Shown piece by piece: positions 7,388-16,773 of a DNA stretch of 64,000 nucleotides. The stretch's first letter is position 1; each line of letters begins with the position of its first letter. Both the position numbers and the translations under genes were made by a program. The stretch covers positions 1-64,000 of the IMG/VR virus record IMGVR_UViG_3300037504_000682; one strand, 5' to 3'. Below the pieces are notes generated by a model. The model was not told the origin of the DNA. It saw only the letters and a program-made list of their open reading frames with translations, and searched no databases. The DNA comes from a virus.

Positions 7388-8750
7388 GGACGAGTTGCCA
7401 TTCACCGACTTCGTTAACCGCGTCAACCCCCGGTATGAATGGTACGGATACGCCCGGCGACTTGCCGGCCTGTTGCAGCAGGTGGCGGACGGGGAGACAA
7501 AGCGGCTTATGATATTTATGCCGCCCCGCCACGGCAAGAGCGAGCTTGTCAGCCGGTTATTTTCGGCATATTACCTTTACCGCCATCCGGAGCGATGGGT
7601 GGGTATCAGCAGCTACGCGGCTGAGCTGGCCTACACCTTTAGTCGCAACGCTCGGGACAACTACACCAGAGCGGGTGGCACGCTCAAGAGCGACGCCAGT
7701 GCGGTGAAACATTGGGAGACCGGGCAAGGCGGCGGCCTGTGGGCGGCTGGGGTTGGCGGGCCTATTACCGGCCGGGGCTTCCACCTGGGCATTATTGACG
7801 ACCCAATCAAAAACGCTGAGGAGGCCGCCAGCGAGACAATCAGAGCAAAACACAAGGACTGGTATGACAGCACCTTCTACACCCGCGAGGAGCCGAACGC
7901 CGCCATTGTGGTCATTCAGACCCGGTGGCACGAAGATGATCTGTCCGGCTACCTGCTCAGCAAAGAGCTAGACGAGCCTGAGCAGTGGCGCATCGTCCAC
8001 TTTGAGGCAATCAAGCGAGAGGATGAGCCGGACTACCCGCAAAGCTGCACCACAGAACCGGACCCGAGGGAGCCGGGTACAGCCCTGGCCCCGGAGCGAT
8101 ACGACATTGACCGGCTGCGGCGCATCAAGGGGCGCATTGGGGATTATTTCTTTGCGGCGCTTTATCAACAGTGCCCCCGCCCCCGTGAAGGCAATATGTT
8201 TAAGCGGGAGTGGTTCGACATCGTTTCGGCCCCACCCGCCAACGCCCGGCGGGTTCGGTACTGGGACAAGGCCGGCACTGCTGACGGCGGAGCCTATACC
8301 GCCGGGGTGAGAATGTCGGTCGATGAGAATAGCGTCTACTACGTAGAGGATTTGGTTAGGGGCCAGTGGGGAGCAGCGGAACGAGAGGCGGTCATCAAAC
8401 AGACCGCCCAGATGGATGGGCGGGACGTGGGTATCTTTGTGGAGCAGGAGCCCGGCAGCGGCGGCAAAGAGAGCGCAGAGGCCACCATCCGCAATCTGGC
8501 GGGCTTCACCGTTAAGGCCGACCGGGTGACCGGAGACAAGGTGACGAGAGCGGAGCCATTCGCCGCCCAGGCCGGTGGGCGCAACGTCAAGCTGGTCAAG
8601 GCCGATTGGAACCGGGGCTATCTGGACCGGCTGATGTCGTTTCCCCACGGGACGTATAAAGACGACATCGACGCCTCAAGTGGGGCGTTTAACAGGTTGG
8701 CCGAGCCGATAGCGGTCCAATACCAAGAACACAATCCATTTTACGGATAG
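7308..8750 (+). CDS. terminase large subunit
   Basis: Packaging motor ATPase/nuclease. Walker A-like PPRHGKS (72-78), Walker B LGIIDDP (160-166), coupling motif QTRWHEDDL (204-212), then an RNase H-like nuclease domain with YWDKAGTADGG (319-328) supplying metal-binding aspartates. At 480 aa, length is normal. The ATG at 7308 overlaps the small subunit by 80 bases; no later start is better supported. Unrelated in detail to the second terminase at 58935. Confidence 0.88.
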   Translation: MFGLVDTIDRTEKKIDRWIVSQPQQGRDELPFTDFVNRVNPRYEWYGYARRLAGLLQQVADGETKRLMIFMPPRHGKSELVSRLFSAYYLYRHPERWVGISSYAAELAYTFSRNARDNYTRAGGTLKSDASAVKHWETGQGGGLWAAGVGGPITGRGFHLGIIDDPIKNAEEAASETIRAKHKDWYDSTFYTREEPNAAIVVIQTRWHEDDLSGYLLSKELDEPEQWRIVHFEAIKREDEPDYPQSCTTEPDPREPGTALAPERYDIDRLRRIKGRIGDYFFAALYQQCPRPREGNMFKREWFDIVSAPPANARRVRYWDKAGTADGGAYTAGVRMSVDENSVYYVEDLVRGQWGAAEREAVIKQTAQMDGRDVGIFVEQEPGSGGKESAEATIRNLAGFTVKADRVTGDKVTRAEPFAAQAGGRNVKLVKADWNRGYLDRLMSFPHGTYKDDIDASSGAFNRLAEPIAVQYQEHNPFYG

Positions 8751-8759
8751 AGGCGACAT

Positions 8760-10181
8760 ATGCCAGAAGCGACGCGATACATTACAGACACCGACAGCAC
8801 CGAATACAGGGCCGTCGAGGATGCCTTTGTGGGTGAGTACAACCGACGGGCCAAGAAAATCTCAACCGGCTGGGACTACTACAATGGCAACCACCGCAAG
8901 CCATTAAAGGCGCAAAAGGACGGCTACGATGATAACGTGGTAGTCAACCACGTTGAGAGCCTGACCGACCGGATCATCGGCTTCCTGCTAGGCGACGGCA
9001 TTATGTTTGACGCCAGCGGGGACGATGAACAATCACAGATTGATGAGCGAATAGCTACCCTGCTTGACGCCAATCGGAGTGCGATTATGATTGAGAACAT
9101 CGCCCTGGCCGGGGCAATCGAGGGACACTGTGCCGTCAGGCTGGTGCCCGCAGATGGCGACCTCCCCCGCCTCATTCGCATCAAGCAGCGCCATTTTAGC
9201 GCCTTTTGGGATGCCTTTGATATGGACCGCGTTTTGTGGTATCGCTTGCAGCATACCAGCGGCGGCGTGGGCCGGCGCATCGACTACGTTAAAGGCCGAG
9301 AGATGAATGGGCGGATTGACCACACCCTGGACGGTTGGACCGAATATGTCTACAAGCTCGACAAGGCGACCGATAGCGGCGGGGGGCTGCTCATCCAGCC
9401 GTCAGCTAAGTGGGAGCTGGCACAGGAGCCAGAGGTGTGGGAGTTTGATTGGCCCCCAATCACCGACTGGCAAAATCTACCGGACCCAAACAGCTACTAC
9501 GGGCGCAACGACATTGACGCCGCCATCAGGCTGAACGACGCCACCAACTTCATTCTCAGCAACACCCAGCGGATTATCAAACACTTTGCCGACCCCAAGA
9601 CGGTAGTCATCGGGGCCAAAGCCGGGCAGATTGTACCAACCGCCGTGGGTGGCCTGTTCTCCATCCCCAGCTCTGACGCCAAGGTGATGAACCTTGAGAT
9701 GCAGAGCGACGGAGAGCTGTCCAGGTGGCTAGCTGAGGTCATCACCGCCGCCCTATGGGAAAGCGGGGGAATGGTCGACCCGCAAAACGTCAAGGATATG
9801 GTGGGGCAGCTAACCAACTTCGGGCTCAGGGTGCTGTTTGCCAACGCGGTCAAAAAGACCGGCAAAAAGCGCATTTTGTACGAGGAGGCGTTCAGCGAAA
9901 TGATACGCCACGCCCTGGAGCTTGCGGGCACGGCTGCGCCGGATATGGTCGCCACAATCTGGCCTGACGTGCTACCGACCGATGAGGAGCGGGAGGTTGA
10001 GGTACTCGGGGCTGACCTGGACCGGGGCGCGATCAGCCTGCAAACCTACCGGGAGCGCCGGGGCTACGACAACGAGCGGGAGTTAAACCGGCTTGAGCAA
10101 GAGGGCTCGGTTGGCGGCGACCCGGGGGTGGCTATCCTGGGCCTACTCAATAGAAACCGACCATTTAATCAAGGTGGATAA
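8760..10181 (+). CDS. portal protein (SPP1 gp6-like)
   Basis: Dodecameric head vertex through which DNA passes. The 473-residue protein begins with the typical helical YNRRAKKISTGWDYYNGNH region, then NHVESLTDRIIGFLLGD, as in the SPP1-type portal family. It lies between large terminase and MuF-type protein, the canonical place. ATG at 8760 with GAGGCGACAT upstream. Confidence 0.85.
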   Translation: MPEATRYITDTDSTEYRAVEDAFVGEYNRRAKKISTGWDYYNGNHRKPLKAQKDGYDDNVVVNHVESLTDRIIGFLLGDGIMFDASGDDEQSQIDERIATLLDANRSAIMIENIALAGAIEGHCAVRLVPADGDLPRLIRIKQRHFSAFWDAFDMDRVLWYRLQHTSGGVGRRIDYVKGREMNGRIDHTLDGWTEYVYKLDKATDSGGGLLIQPSAKWELAQEPEVWEFDWPPITDWQNLPDPNSYYGRNDIDAAIRLNDATNFILSNTQRIIKHFADPKTVVIGAKAGQIVPTAVGGLFSIPSSDAKVMNLEMQSDGELSRWLAEVITAALWESGGMVDPQNVKDMVGQLTNFGLRVLFANAVKKTGKKRILYEEAFSEMIRHALELAGTAAPDMVATIWPDVLPTDEEREVEVLGADLDRGAISLQTYRERRGYDNERELNRLEQEGSVGGDPGVAILGLLNRNRPFNQGG

Positions 10182-11254
10182 TGCCACGACCCAACGCCAT
10201 TGAAGCCTCCGAGCGGTTTCGGCAGCAGCTACTAAACGAGGTGGCGGCCGCAACCGAGCGAATGGCTATCATCTACAACCGCATATTCACCGGCCTCCAG
10301 GATGAAGTCAGCCAGTTAGCAGAGCAGATAGCCGAGATGGAGCCGCCGGACAAAGAGGACATTATGAGGCTGGCCCGGATGCAACGCGTCTTGCGACAGG
10401 TGGCCGACCAGGCCGAACGGTTTGGGGGCGTGGTCCAAAACGAGATAGCCGTCATTCAAACGCAGTCTATTGAAAAGGGCATAGATGACACCTTGAAGCT
10501 GATGGAGTTATCGTTACCAGAATTGCCACCTGAATTACAGCGGGAAATTGTTGGCTCATTCACCCGCCTGCCGGCTGATGCGGTTGAAGCCGCCGCCGGC
10601 TTGTTTGGGGATGACAGCCCGCTGGTGGAGCGATTACAGTCAGCGTATGGTGAGTATGTAGCTAGCCAGGTAGAGAAGCATATCGTTGATGGCATAGCGG
10701 TGGGACAGAACCCCCGCCGGATAGCCCGGCTCCTTGAGCGCAACCTGCAAAGCTCATTGGGCAGCGGCCTGTCATCGGCCTTGACAACGGTTCGGACGGC
10801 TCAAATCAAAAGCTATCAGATAGCCAACCACGCCACCTACCGGGCTAACCCCAACCTGGTGCCGGGGTGGATTTGGCACGCCGAGCTTGATGATCGGGTG
10901 TGCCTCAGTTGCGTGGCCCAGCACGGCACGGAGCATCCGGTTGATGAGCGGCTAAACGACCACCACAACGGCCGGTGTGCCCCGTTGCCCAAAACAATCA
11001 CCTACCGGCAACTAGGTATAGACTTACCTGAGACCGTACCGCCCACCCAACGGGGAACCGACTGGTTCAGGCAGCAATCCGCCAGCCGGCAGCGGGCTAT
11101 GATGGGCGGGGCGATGTACGACGCCTGGCGGGCGGACAAGTTTCGACTGGAGGAATTGAGCCGGCCTTATGATGACGTGGTGTACGGGGAGCTACTCAGG
11201 GAGGCCAGCTTAAAGGATTTGTTGGGGGAACAGGCCAGGGAGTTTTACAAATGA
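10181..11254 (+). CDS. MuF/SPP1 gp7-like minor head protein
   Basis: Head morphogenesis protein, 357 aa. The conserved C-terminal region contains TTVRTAQIKSYQIAN and the Cys/His cluster DDRVCLSCVAQHGT..HHNGRCAPLP, typical of the MuF domain. It starts one base into the portal stop (TAATG) and is followed by a coupled 39-aa gene. Probably present in the procapsid and possibly ejected with the DNA. Confidence 0.82.
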   Translation: MPRPNAIEASERFRQQLLNEVAAATERMAIIYNRIFTGLQDEVSQLAEQIAEMEPPDKEDIMRLARMQRVLRQVADQAERFGGVVQNEIAVIQTQSIEKGIDDTLKLMELSLPELPPELQREIVGSFTRLPADAVEAAAGLFGDDSPLVERLQSAYGEYVASQVEKHIVDGIAVGQNPRRIARLLERNLQSSLGSGLSSALTTVRTAQIKSYQIANHATYRANPNLVPGWIWHAELDDRVCLSCVAQHGTEHPVDERLNDHHNGRCAPLPKTITYRQLGIDLPETVPPTQRGTDWFRQQSASRQRAMMGGAMYDAWRADKFRLEELSRPYDDVVYGELLREASLKDLLGEQAREFYK

Positions 11255-11370
11255 CCGACAAGGCTTTTGCCATCAGCATCCGCCGGCTTCTGCTGTCCAT
11301 TGCCCATCAGGTGAGACGGAAATATGGCAGTGAGGTGCTGCTGATTATATTGACCGGGGAGGCAAAATAA
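11251..11370 (+). CDS. small basic/hydrophobic protein, 39 aa
   Basis: ATGA overlap with the MuF-type stop. The protein has an amphipathic basic helix (SIRRLLLSIAHQVRRKYG) then hydrophobic LLIILTG. Translational coupling argues that it is expressed. Function unknown. Confidence 0.45.
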   Translation: MTDKAFAISIRRLLLSIAHQVRRKYGSEVLLIILTGEAK

Positions 11371-11392
11371 TCACATCTCTAATCGTTTACTG

Positions 11393-11421
11393 TTGCAATC
11401 AAACTTATTTTATGGTAATAT
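11393..11421 (+). promoter_or_regulatory. sigma70-type promoter for the head genes
   Basis: TTGCAA, 17-base spacer, TAATAT, with TGG immediately upstream (extended -10). Spacer end plus -10 (TTATGGTAA) matches the promoter at 3151. It directs transcription toward scaffold and capsid. Confidence 0.7.
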
Positions 11422-11435
11422 AGAAGATAGCACAA

Positions 11436-11529
11436 CCCAATAGATTTGGGCCAACTCTATTTTAAGACAACGCCCGTTTGTGACAGGTCAACGCCCGGAG
11501 CGACGCCTGCCGCAAGCGGGCGTTTTTTT
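11436..11529 (+). terminator. leader RNA with terminator and duplicated left arm
   Basis: A small hairpin CCCAA-TAGAT-TTGGG is followed by two copies of AACGCCCG (11469-11476 and 11490-11497) that can each pair with one right arm CGGGCGTT (11517-11524), ending in seven T. Transcripts from 11393 would stop here unless antiterminated. Just after, ATTCGC-CAGGA-GCGAAT (11530-11546) places a ribosome-site-like sequence in a loop. Confidence 0.65.
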
Positions 11530-11558
11530 ATTCGCCAGGAGCGAATAGGGAGAGACCA

Positions 11559-12215
11559 ATGGCAAATGATAAGAACCCCTTGACCAGCTCGGAGCCGGCG
11601 GGGGATGAAGGCGACCAGCAGCAGCCGGATCTTGAGCTAAACGACAGCGACACCAGTCAAGCGGAGCCAGAAGGCGACAGCGGCCAGGAGCCAAAGACGT
11701 TTGACGAGGATTACGTCAAGAAACTGAGGGACGAGGCGGCTAAATACCGCACGGACTTGAGGGACACCCAAAAAGAGCTTGACGCTCTTAAAAAGACCGT
11801 CTCCAAATTTGAGAAGTCCCAGAGCGAGCAGGAGCAGGAAGAGCTCAAGAAACAAGGCGAGTGGAAGGCGGTAGCCGAACAAAACGCGATGGAACTGGCA
11901 AAGTTGGAAGATGTGGCCGATCAACTCGAACGCTATAAGGCCACGCTAACCGACATCCTGGACGGGCAACGAGAGGGCATACCGGCCCCGGTTGTTGATC
12001 TGCTCGACAGGATGGAGCCAATCGAACAACTTGAATGGCTCGCCAAAAACAAAGGCGAACTCGTCAAGCCGGAGCCGCAGCAACAAAATCGCCAACAACT
12101 GGCGGACTTCAACCCGCAGGGCAACAGCGGGCCGGCGGAGAACGACGAGCAGCGTATTGCCAGAATGACGCGCAATATGGGCCAAATGGTCTCGCCCTTC
12201 GGTAGCCAAAAATAA
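11559..12215 (+). CDS. capsid scaffolding protein
   Basis: A 218-residue acidic, Gln/Glu-rich, coiled-coil protein with a disordered N-terminus and heptad segments (DTQKELDALKKTVSKFEKS), between MuF-type protein and major capsid. This is the position and character of phage scaffold (DUF4355-like) proteins, which shape the procapsid and then leave. ATG preceded by GGGAGAGACC. No protease gene is visible next to it. Confidence 0.72.
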   Translation: MANDKNPLTSSEPAGDEGDQQQPDLELNDSDTSQAEPEGDSGQEPKTFDEDYVKKLRDEAAKYRTDLRDTQKELDALKKTVSKFEKSQSEQEQEELKKQGEWKAVAEQNAMELAKLEDVADQLERYKATLTDILDGQREGIPAPVVDLLDRMEPIEQLEWLAKNKGELVKPEPQQQNRQQLADFNPQGNSGPAENDEQRIARMTRNMGQMVSPFGSQK

Positions 12216-12237
12216 CAACGAGACATAGGAGCGAACT

Positions 12238-13104
12238 ATGGCCGCAGGATTAACGACTTTTGCCCAAATCGAGGCGAGAGTCAACGATTTGATTGAAGAT
12301 AGCCTGGCGGTAGCTCGTATGGCCAACGTCCTGACCCCAACCGTGACGCAACTCAGCGCCACCGGGATGATGGACAGAAAAGTCAACGAGTACAACGCCA
12401 TCACCTTTGCTCAGGCCGGTGAGGAGGACGACACCTCCGCTCAGCAGTTCACCAAAGATGCCTTGAGCACGCTCAGCCCAAACATCTACCGGGCGCGAGT
12501 GGATATGACCGACCCCCGAATGGAAACCGACTTTGACGCCGAGATGGCCAATGCTGCGATGGAGCTTGGTAGCGCCGCTGCCAAGCATATCGACAATAGT
12601 ATTGCCAGCCTGTTTAGCTCGGCTACGGCCGGGACCATCGGCTCCGGGTCCGGTGATACCATCTCCTGGAGCGACATCACCGCCGCGTATGCCATTCTGA
12701 GCAATGCCAATATCCCGGCCGGAGCGCCGGTCTATTGCGCTCTGCACCCGTACCAGTGGGAGCCGCTTTTGCGGGCTAACACCATTGCCGGGGCTTCGGC
12801 TTCGGTTGCGCCGAATTTCCAGGACCGGCTGACGGCTGCGCCCAACTTCTTCCAGGTGCCGCGCTTCCAGGGGGTCACTTTCGTGATTAGCAACAGCATC
12901 ACGATCACCTCTAGCGCCGCTACTGGGGCGATGTACGTGCCTCAAGCGTTTGCGGTTGACACCCGCAAGCCGTTTGACATCCGGCCGCAGCGAGATGAGA
13001 GTAACGAGCTAACCGAACTGAACGCGTCAATGTGGTATGTAGCCGGTACTTGGCGACCTGCCTTTGCCGTCGCACTCAACACTGACGCGGCTACGCCGTC
13101 GTAA
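12238..13104 (+). CDS. major capsid protein (HK97 fold)
   Basis: A 288-residue protein following the scaffold, with the common MCP features: helical N-arm, a central ALHPYQWEPLL segment, and C-terminal VDTRKPFDIRPQRDESNELTE-like stretch. ATG at 12238 has the recurrent ribosome site AGGAGCGAACT. Length and position fit a scaffold-dependent HK97-type shell protein. Confidence 0.82.
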   Translation: MAAGLTTFAQIEARVNDLIEDSLAVARMANVLTPTVTQLSATGMMDRKVNEYNAITFAQAGEEDDTSAQQFTKDALSTLSPNIYRARVDMTDPRMETDFDAEMANAAMELGSAAAKHIDNSIASLFSSATAGTIGSGSGDTISWSDITAAYAILSNANIPAGAPVYCALHPYQWEPLLRANTIAGASASVAPNFQDRLTAAPNFFQVPRFQGVTFVISNSITITSSAATGAMYVPQAFAVDTRKPFDIRPQRDESNELTELNASMWYVAGTWRPAFAVALNTDAATPS

Positions 13105-13115
13105 GGGGGATAACG

Positions 13116-13508
13116 ATGAATAGCAAATTTTTTGTAGTCAATCCTGACACGATGCCCGGCGACGGCGACTTGTGTATGGTGGCCAAAGCCTCAGACATTC
13201 ACGGCGGCTTTACGGTGGTCAACGCCTGGGCCGTCTCTGATGCGGTGGGCACGCTCAATCTGGTGCTGCAAAACTACGGCACCAGCGGCACGGTGGCCGG
13301 AGGGACGGTTGCCGGGATGGGTAGTGGAACCGCCACGGTCTGGGCCGAACACACGCCGCAAGAGCTGACCATTACCGCCGCCAATGCCTTCGTTGACGCC
13401 AACGAGGTGCTGATGCTCAAGAAGGTTGAGAGCGCGGCCGGCAATGACCTTGGCACCGCTGCCGCCGTCGTTGTGGAGTATGTTGACGGCGTGGTAACGC
13501 AGGGATAA
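13116..13508 (+). CDS. probable capsid decoration or accessory head protein
   Basis: A 130-residue Gly/Ala/Val/Thr-rich beta protein directly after the capsid gene. Low Cys content, repeated GTVAGGTVAG-like strands and the position suggest a shell-decorating or stabilising protein. No family signature is recognised. Confidence 0.5.
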   Translation: MNSKFFVVNPDTMPGDGDLCMVAKASDIHGGFTVVNAWAVSDAVGTLNLVLQNYGTSGTVAGGTVAGMGSGTATVWAEHTPQELTITAANAFVDANEVLMLKKVESAAGNDLGTAAAVVVEYVDGVVTQG

Positions 13509-13514
13509 AAATAA

Positions 13515-13557
13515 CCGGGGTTGGCGGTGAACCCTCCGTCACCGCCGCCCCGGCTTT
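13515..13557 (+). terminator. strong hairpin between head and glycan genes
   Basis: CCGGGG..GGCGGTGA with TCACCGCC..CCCCGG makes a long stem after the decoration gene. Only CTTTA follows, so it is either a weak terminator or an mRNA-stabilising or processing hairpin that would set head-protein versus glycan-gene expression. Confidence 0.5.
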
Positions 13558-13569
13558 ACGGAGGGAATA

Positions 13570-14781
13570 GTGAGAATTTACGCTCATTCAACGGCACCGT
13601 GGAGCCCATCGAGCTATAGCGTTCTGGTGAGCCGGACTCTGCCGAATATGGTCAGGGACGGTCACAAGGTCACGCTTGGCACCTGGTACGGCCTGGCTGG
13701 TCAACCGCTCCCCTGGACGATTGCCGGGAGAGAGGGCCAGCCGGCCAAATCTGTCACGGTGCTGCCGGCCAAAAATGGCTCAAACTATGCCATTGACACA
13801 ATGGTTGCCAGCTACAAGCACTTCAAGGCTGAGGTACTCATCACCATCTCTGACGTGTGGGTGTTCCCTAAGGACCAGACCAGAATGACAAACTTCTGCC
13901 CCTGGCTCCCCATCGACCACGATCCGCCACCCAAGCCCGTACTTGAGGCCCTGGAGCCAGCCATTTACCCGATGGTGTACAGCCGCTGGGGGGTTGAGGT
14001 GCTTAAAGAGGCTGGCGTGAAGGCTCACTATGTCCCCTGTAGCGCCCCGGCCAAGCAGTTTACGCCGGGCGACAAGGCCAAGGCCCGCGTCGACCTGGGC
14101 TTTGCTGATGATGCTGATTTTGTGGTGTCAATCGTGGCGGCCAACAAAGACCCTCACGACCGCAAGGGATTCGCCGAGGGGCTTTTGGGCTTTGCCCGCT
14201 TCTTGGAGAGCCGCCCCAATACCTACCTGTATCTCCATACCGATTGGAGCGGGGCCATTGACATCCCGGCTCTGGTTGAGAACCTGGACATCAAGGACCA
14301 GGTGATTAAGCCGGACCCCTACGCCTACGCCCTGGGGCTGCTTGATGCGGAGTATATGACCAGCGTCTACCGGGCCAGCGACGTTCTACTAAATTCTTGC
14401 AAGTCCGAGGGGTTTGGGCTGCCGTTGGTGGAGGCCCAGATGTGCGGAACGCCGATTATAGCCACCGACTTTGCCACCACTGACGAGCTGATGTTTGCCG
14501 GCTGGCGATTGCAAGGTCAACCGGATTGGTCAAACGGCTTAAATAGCTGGCGGATGCGGGTGAACGTTGACGACGTGGTGAGCGCCTTAGAAGAGGCGTA
14601 TCACGAAAAGGACAATCGGAAACTGGCCAAAAAGGCCACCAACGGAGCTCGGCGGTATGACAATGACACGATATTCAATCAGCACTGGCGACCGGCCCTA
14701 AAAGATATTGAAGAACTGGTAAGCGATGAAAAAAACGTCTTTAGCCTTACCGAAAATCTCGATATGGTCTCTGTTCCGTGA
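13570..14781 (+). CDS. GT-B glycosyltransferase (GT4-like)
   Basis: A 403-residue nucleotide-sugar-dependent transferase. The C-terminal half shows the GT4 donor-site pattern: VYRASDVLLNSCKSEGFGLPLVEAQMCGTPI (residues near 260-300), including E-G-F-G-L-P-L-V-E-A. GTG start at 13570 behind CGGAGGG. It is the first gene of a four-gene glycan cassette between capsid and connector genes. Acceptor unknown; a virion protein or host surface glycan are both possible. Confidence 0.8.
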   Translation: MRIYAHSTAPWSPSSYSVLVSRTLPNMVRDGHKVTLGTWYGLAGQPLPWTIAGREGQPAKSVTVLPAKNGSNYAIDTMVASYKHFKAEVLITISDVWVFPKDQTRMTNFCPWLPIDHDPPPKPVLEALEPAIYPMVYSRWGVEVLKEAGVKAHYVPCSAPAKQFTPGDKAKARVDLGFADDADFVVSIVAANKDPHDRKGFAEGLLGFARFLESRPNTYLYLHTDWSGAIDIPALVENLDIKDQVIKPDPYAYALGLLDAEYMTSVYRASDVLLNSCKSEGFGLPLVEAQMCGTPIIATDFATTDELMFAGWRLQGQPDWSNGLNSWRMRVNVDDVVSALEEAYHEKDNRKLAKKATNGARRYDNDTIFNQHWRPALKDIEELVSDEKNVFSLTENLDMVSVP

Positions 14782-15487
14782 CGACGCGGGCGACAACATA
14801 GCCCGATACCGAAAACAGGTGACTGGCCTGGATTATCCGCCTGAGCTATTGCGCTTCTATCTAGTCGAGGGGGATAGCCAGGATGATACGCTTTCTGAGA
14901 TCAAAGCTTGGGCGGTTGAAGATGAGCGCGTGACAGTAACGACCCACAATACCGGGCTGTCCCGGATGCGTCACACACCCCATCCCGAGCGAGTTGCCGG
15001 CCTGGCCTCCACCGGCAACGCCGCCCTGGACGCCTTGGCTGCTGACAACTGGGGTGATTATGCCCTGTTGATTGAAAGCGACCTGATCTACCAGCCCGAT
15101 GTCATTCTATCCCTGCTCACTAATCTGCCCCACCCTGATGCCGTAGTCTCCCCATACATTTGGATACCCGGCGATGGATCATATTTACAGTTTTATGACA
15201 TTTGGGCCTTTCGCACTGCGGCGGGCAAGATGTTTCGCCCCTACCAGCCGCTTTGGTATCAGGTGCATATGCCGACAGGACCGTTTGAGATAAATAGCGC
15301 CGGTTCGATGGTGATGTTTCCCATTGCCCCTATTGTGGACGGAGTGCGCTACCCACTGGAGACGGCCATTATGGGCATTTGTGACCAGTACCGGGAGAAA
15401 GGCTATAAAATCTACGCTGACCCGCAAACAAACATTTTTCACCCAAAGGTTCTTAATCCTTATCCTTTGGTTGATAACCAAACGTAA
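14726..15487 (+). CDS. GT-A-type glycosyltransferase (GT2/Anp1-like)
   Basis: A 253-residue protein overlapping the previous gene by 56 bases. The strand ALLIESDLIY carries the DxD-like metal-binding acidic motif and is preceded by an ASTGNAALDAL helix, as in Anp1/GT2-like folds. Later PTGPFEINSAGSMVMFP resembles the acceptor-site region. It acts with the GT-B enzyme upstream in an unknown glycan pathway. Confidence 0.72.
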   Translation: MKKTSLALPKISIWSLFRDDAGDNIARYRKQVTGLDYPPELLRFYLVEGDSQDDTLSEIKAWAVEDERVTVTTHNTGLSRMRHTPHPERVAGLASTGNAALDALAADNWGDYALLIESDLIYQPDVILSLLTNLPHPDAVVSPYIWIPGDGSYLQFYDIWAFRTAAGKMFRPYQPLWYQVHMPTGPFEINSAGSMVMFPIAPIVDGVRYPLETAIMGICDQYREKGYKIYADPQTNIFHPKVLNPYPLVDNQT

Positions 15488-15515
15488 CAAAACGAAAGCA
15501 AACGAAAGGCGTACA

Positions 15516-16163
15516 ATGAACGTTGTCATAATCGGCACAGGGGGGATGGCCAAAGAGATTTACGGAATGCTGCTTGATTGTGGCCATACCGTGACGGGCT
15601 TCATTGCCGCTCTGGACAGCTACCCCAATCTGTTTATGGACCTACCAGTCCTGGGCGATGATAGCTGGTTTGTCTCTGAGCGGGCGCTTGACGTGGTGAT
15701 AGCCAACGGCTCCCCGGCGGTTCGGCGCAAAATCAGAGATTATTACTCGACCAGCGCCCACCGCTGGCCCAGGTTTATCCATCCTGGCTCGCACGTTTTT
15801 GAGCAGGTGATTGTTAATGGCGGCTCCACCGTTATGCCCGGCGGGGTAATCCAGCCGGACACGCGAATAGGGCGTTATGTTCACGTCAATATGGGCGTGA
15901 CTATCGGCCACGACGTTTCAATCGGGGACTACTCCGTTATTAACCACAACGCTGGGATTAGCGGTAATGTCAAGGTTGGCGAGGGGGTATTGATTGGGGC
16001 CGGGGCCACGATCATCGAGAACAACACCATCGGAGCCGGAGCCACCATCGGAGCCGGGGCGGTAGTGACAAAAGATGTACCGCCCGGTGAGACCTGGGCG
16101 GGAGTGCCGGCAAGGCCGCTGGTTAAAGCCACGAACGGAGCCAAGCGTGAAGAAATTATTTAA
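15516..16163 (+). CDS. NeuD/PglD-type sugar acyltransferase
   Basis: A 215-residue protein. The N-terminal Rossmann-like half starts MNVVIIGTGGMAKEIY, the standard NeuD/PglD opening. The C-terminal left-handed beta-helix shows hexapeptide repeats (IGRYVHVNMGVTIGHD, IGAGATIGAGAVVTKDV). This family N- or O-acetylates UDP-amino sugars or sialic-acid-like sugars. ATG at 15516 after GAAAGGCG. Confidence 0.82.
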   Translation: MNVVIIGTGGMAKEIYGMLLDCGHTVTGFIAALDSYPNLFMDLPVLGDDSWFVSERALDVVIANGSPAVRRKIRDYYSTSAHRWPRFIHPGSHVFEQVIVNGGSTVMPGGVIQPDTRIGRYVHVNMGVTIGHDVSIGDYSVINHNAGISGNVKVGEGVLIGAGATIIENNTIGAGATIGAGAVVTKDVPPGETWAGVPARPLVKATNGAKREEII

Positions 16164-16773
16164 GGCCGCCAGTTACAAGCCAAATAACGATTTTGTCCGG
16201 GAAGTAATGGAGCAGCTAACTGATGATCCGGTCTGGACGCTCGATATACTGGAAATTGTGAACAACCGGGAGCCAGACATCAGGACGTTGCTCAGTTATC
16301 TGGCCAACAAGTTTGAACCCAAAAACTATCTTGAGATTGGCGTCAGGCGGGGCTTCTCTATGGCAATGGTGGCCGCTCGCTGTCCCGAGTGCGACATCTA
16401 CGGGTTCGACTTGTGGAAGGCCAACTACGCCGGGGTGCCCAACCCCGGTCCTGAGTTTGTGGAGCAGGAAATCAAGCGATTCAACCATACCAGCAAGTTG
16501 GCCCTCATTAGCGGGGATACGGCAATCACTCTTGAAGCCTTCTTTGATGACAACCCTGATCTTGAATTTGATTTGATGCTGGTCGACAAGGAGGGACCGC
16601 TAAACGACCTGCGGTTGTGCCTCCCTCGGCTGGCCAAAGGTGGCTACCTGGTGACTGATGATCTCAATATGCCAGAGCAGGCCCACACCTGGGATACCAT
16701 CAAAAAAGAATTTGCCAAGGGCTACACCTACCACGCTGAGGGGCGGGTGGGCTTGGTGAAGCGAGGTAAATAA
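16147..16773 (+). CDS. class I SAM-dependent methyltransferase
   Basis: A 208-residue protein. GTG start at 16147 overlaps the acyltransferase stop. Motif I is YLEIGVRRGFSMAMVA with DIYGFDLWK as the acidic second strand, then FDLMLVDKEG, a Methyltransf_24-like arrangement. As the last gene of the glycan cassette it probably methylates a sugar or glycoprotein. TAATG overlap with the next structural gene ties the cassette into the late operon. Confidence 0.75.
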   Translation: MKKLFKAASYKPNNDFVREVMEQLTDDPVWTLDILEIVNNREPDIRTLLSYLANKFEPKNYLEIGVRRGFSMAMVAARCPECDIYGFDLWKANYAGVPNPGPEFVEQEIKRFNHTSKLALISGDTAITLEAFFDDNPDLEFDLMLVDKEGPLNDLRLCLPRLAKGGYLVTDDLNMPEQAHTWDTIKKEFAKGYTYHAEGRVGLVKRGK

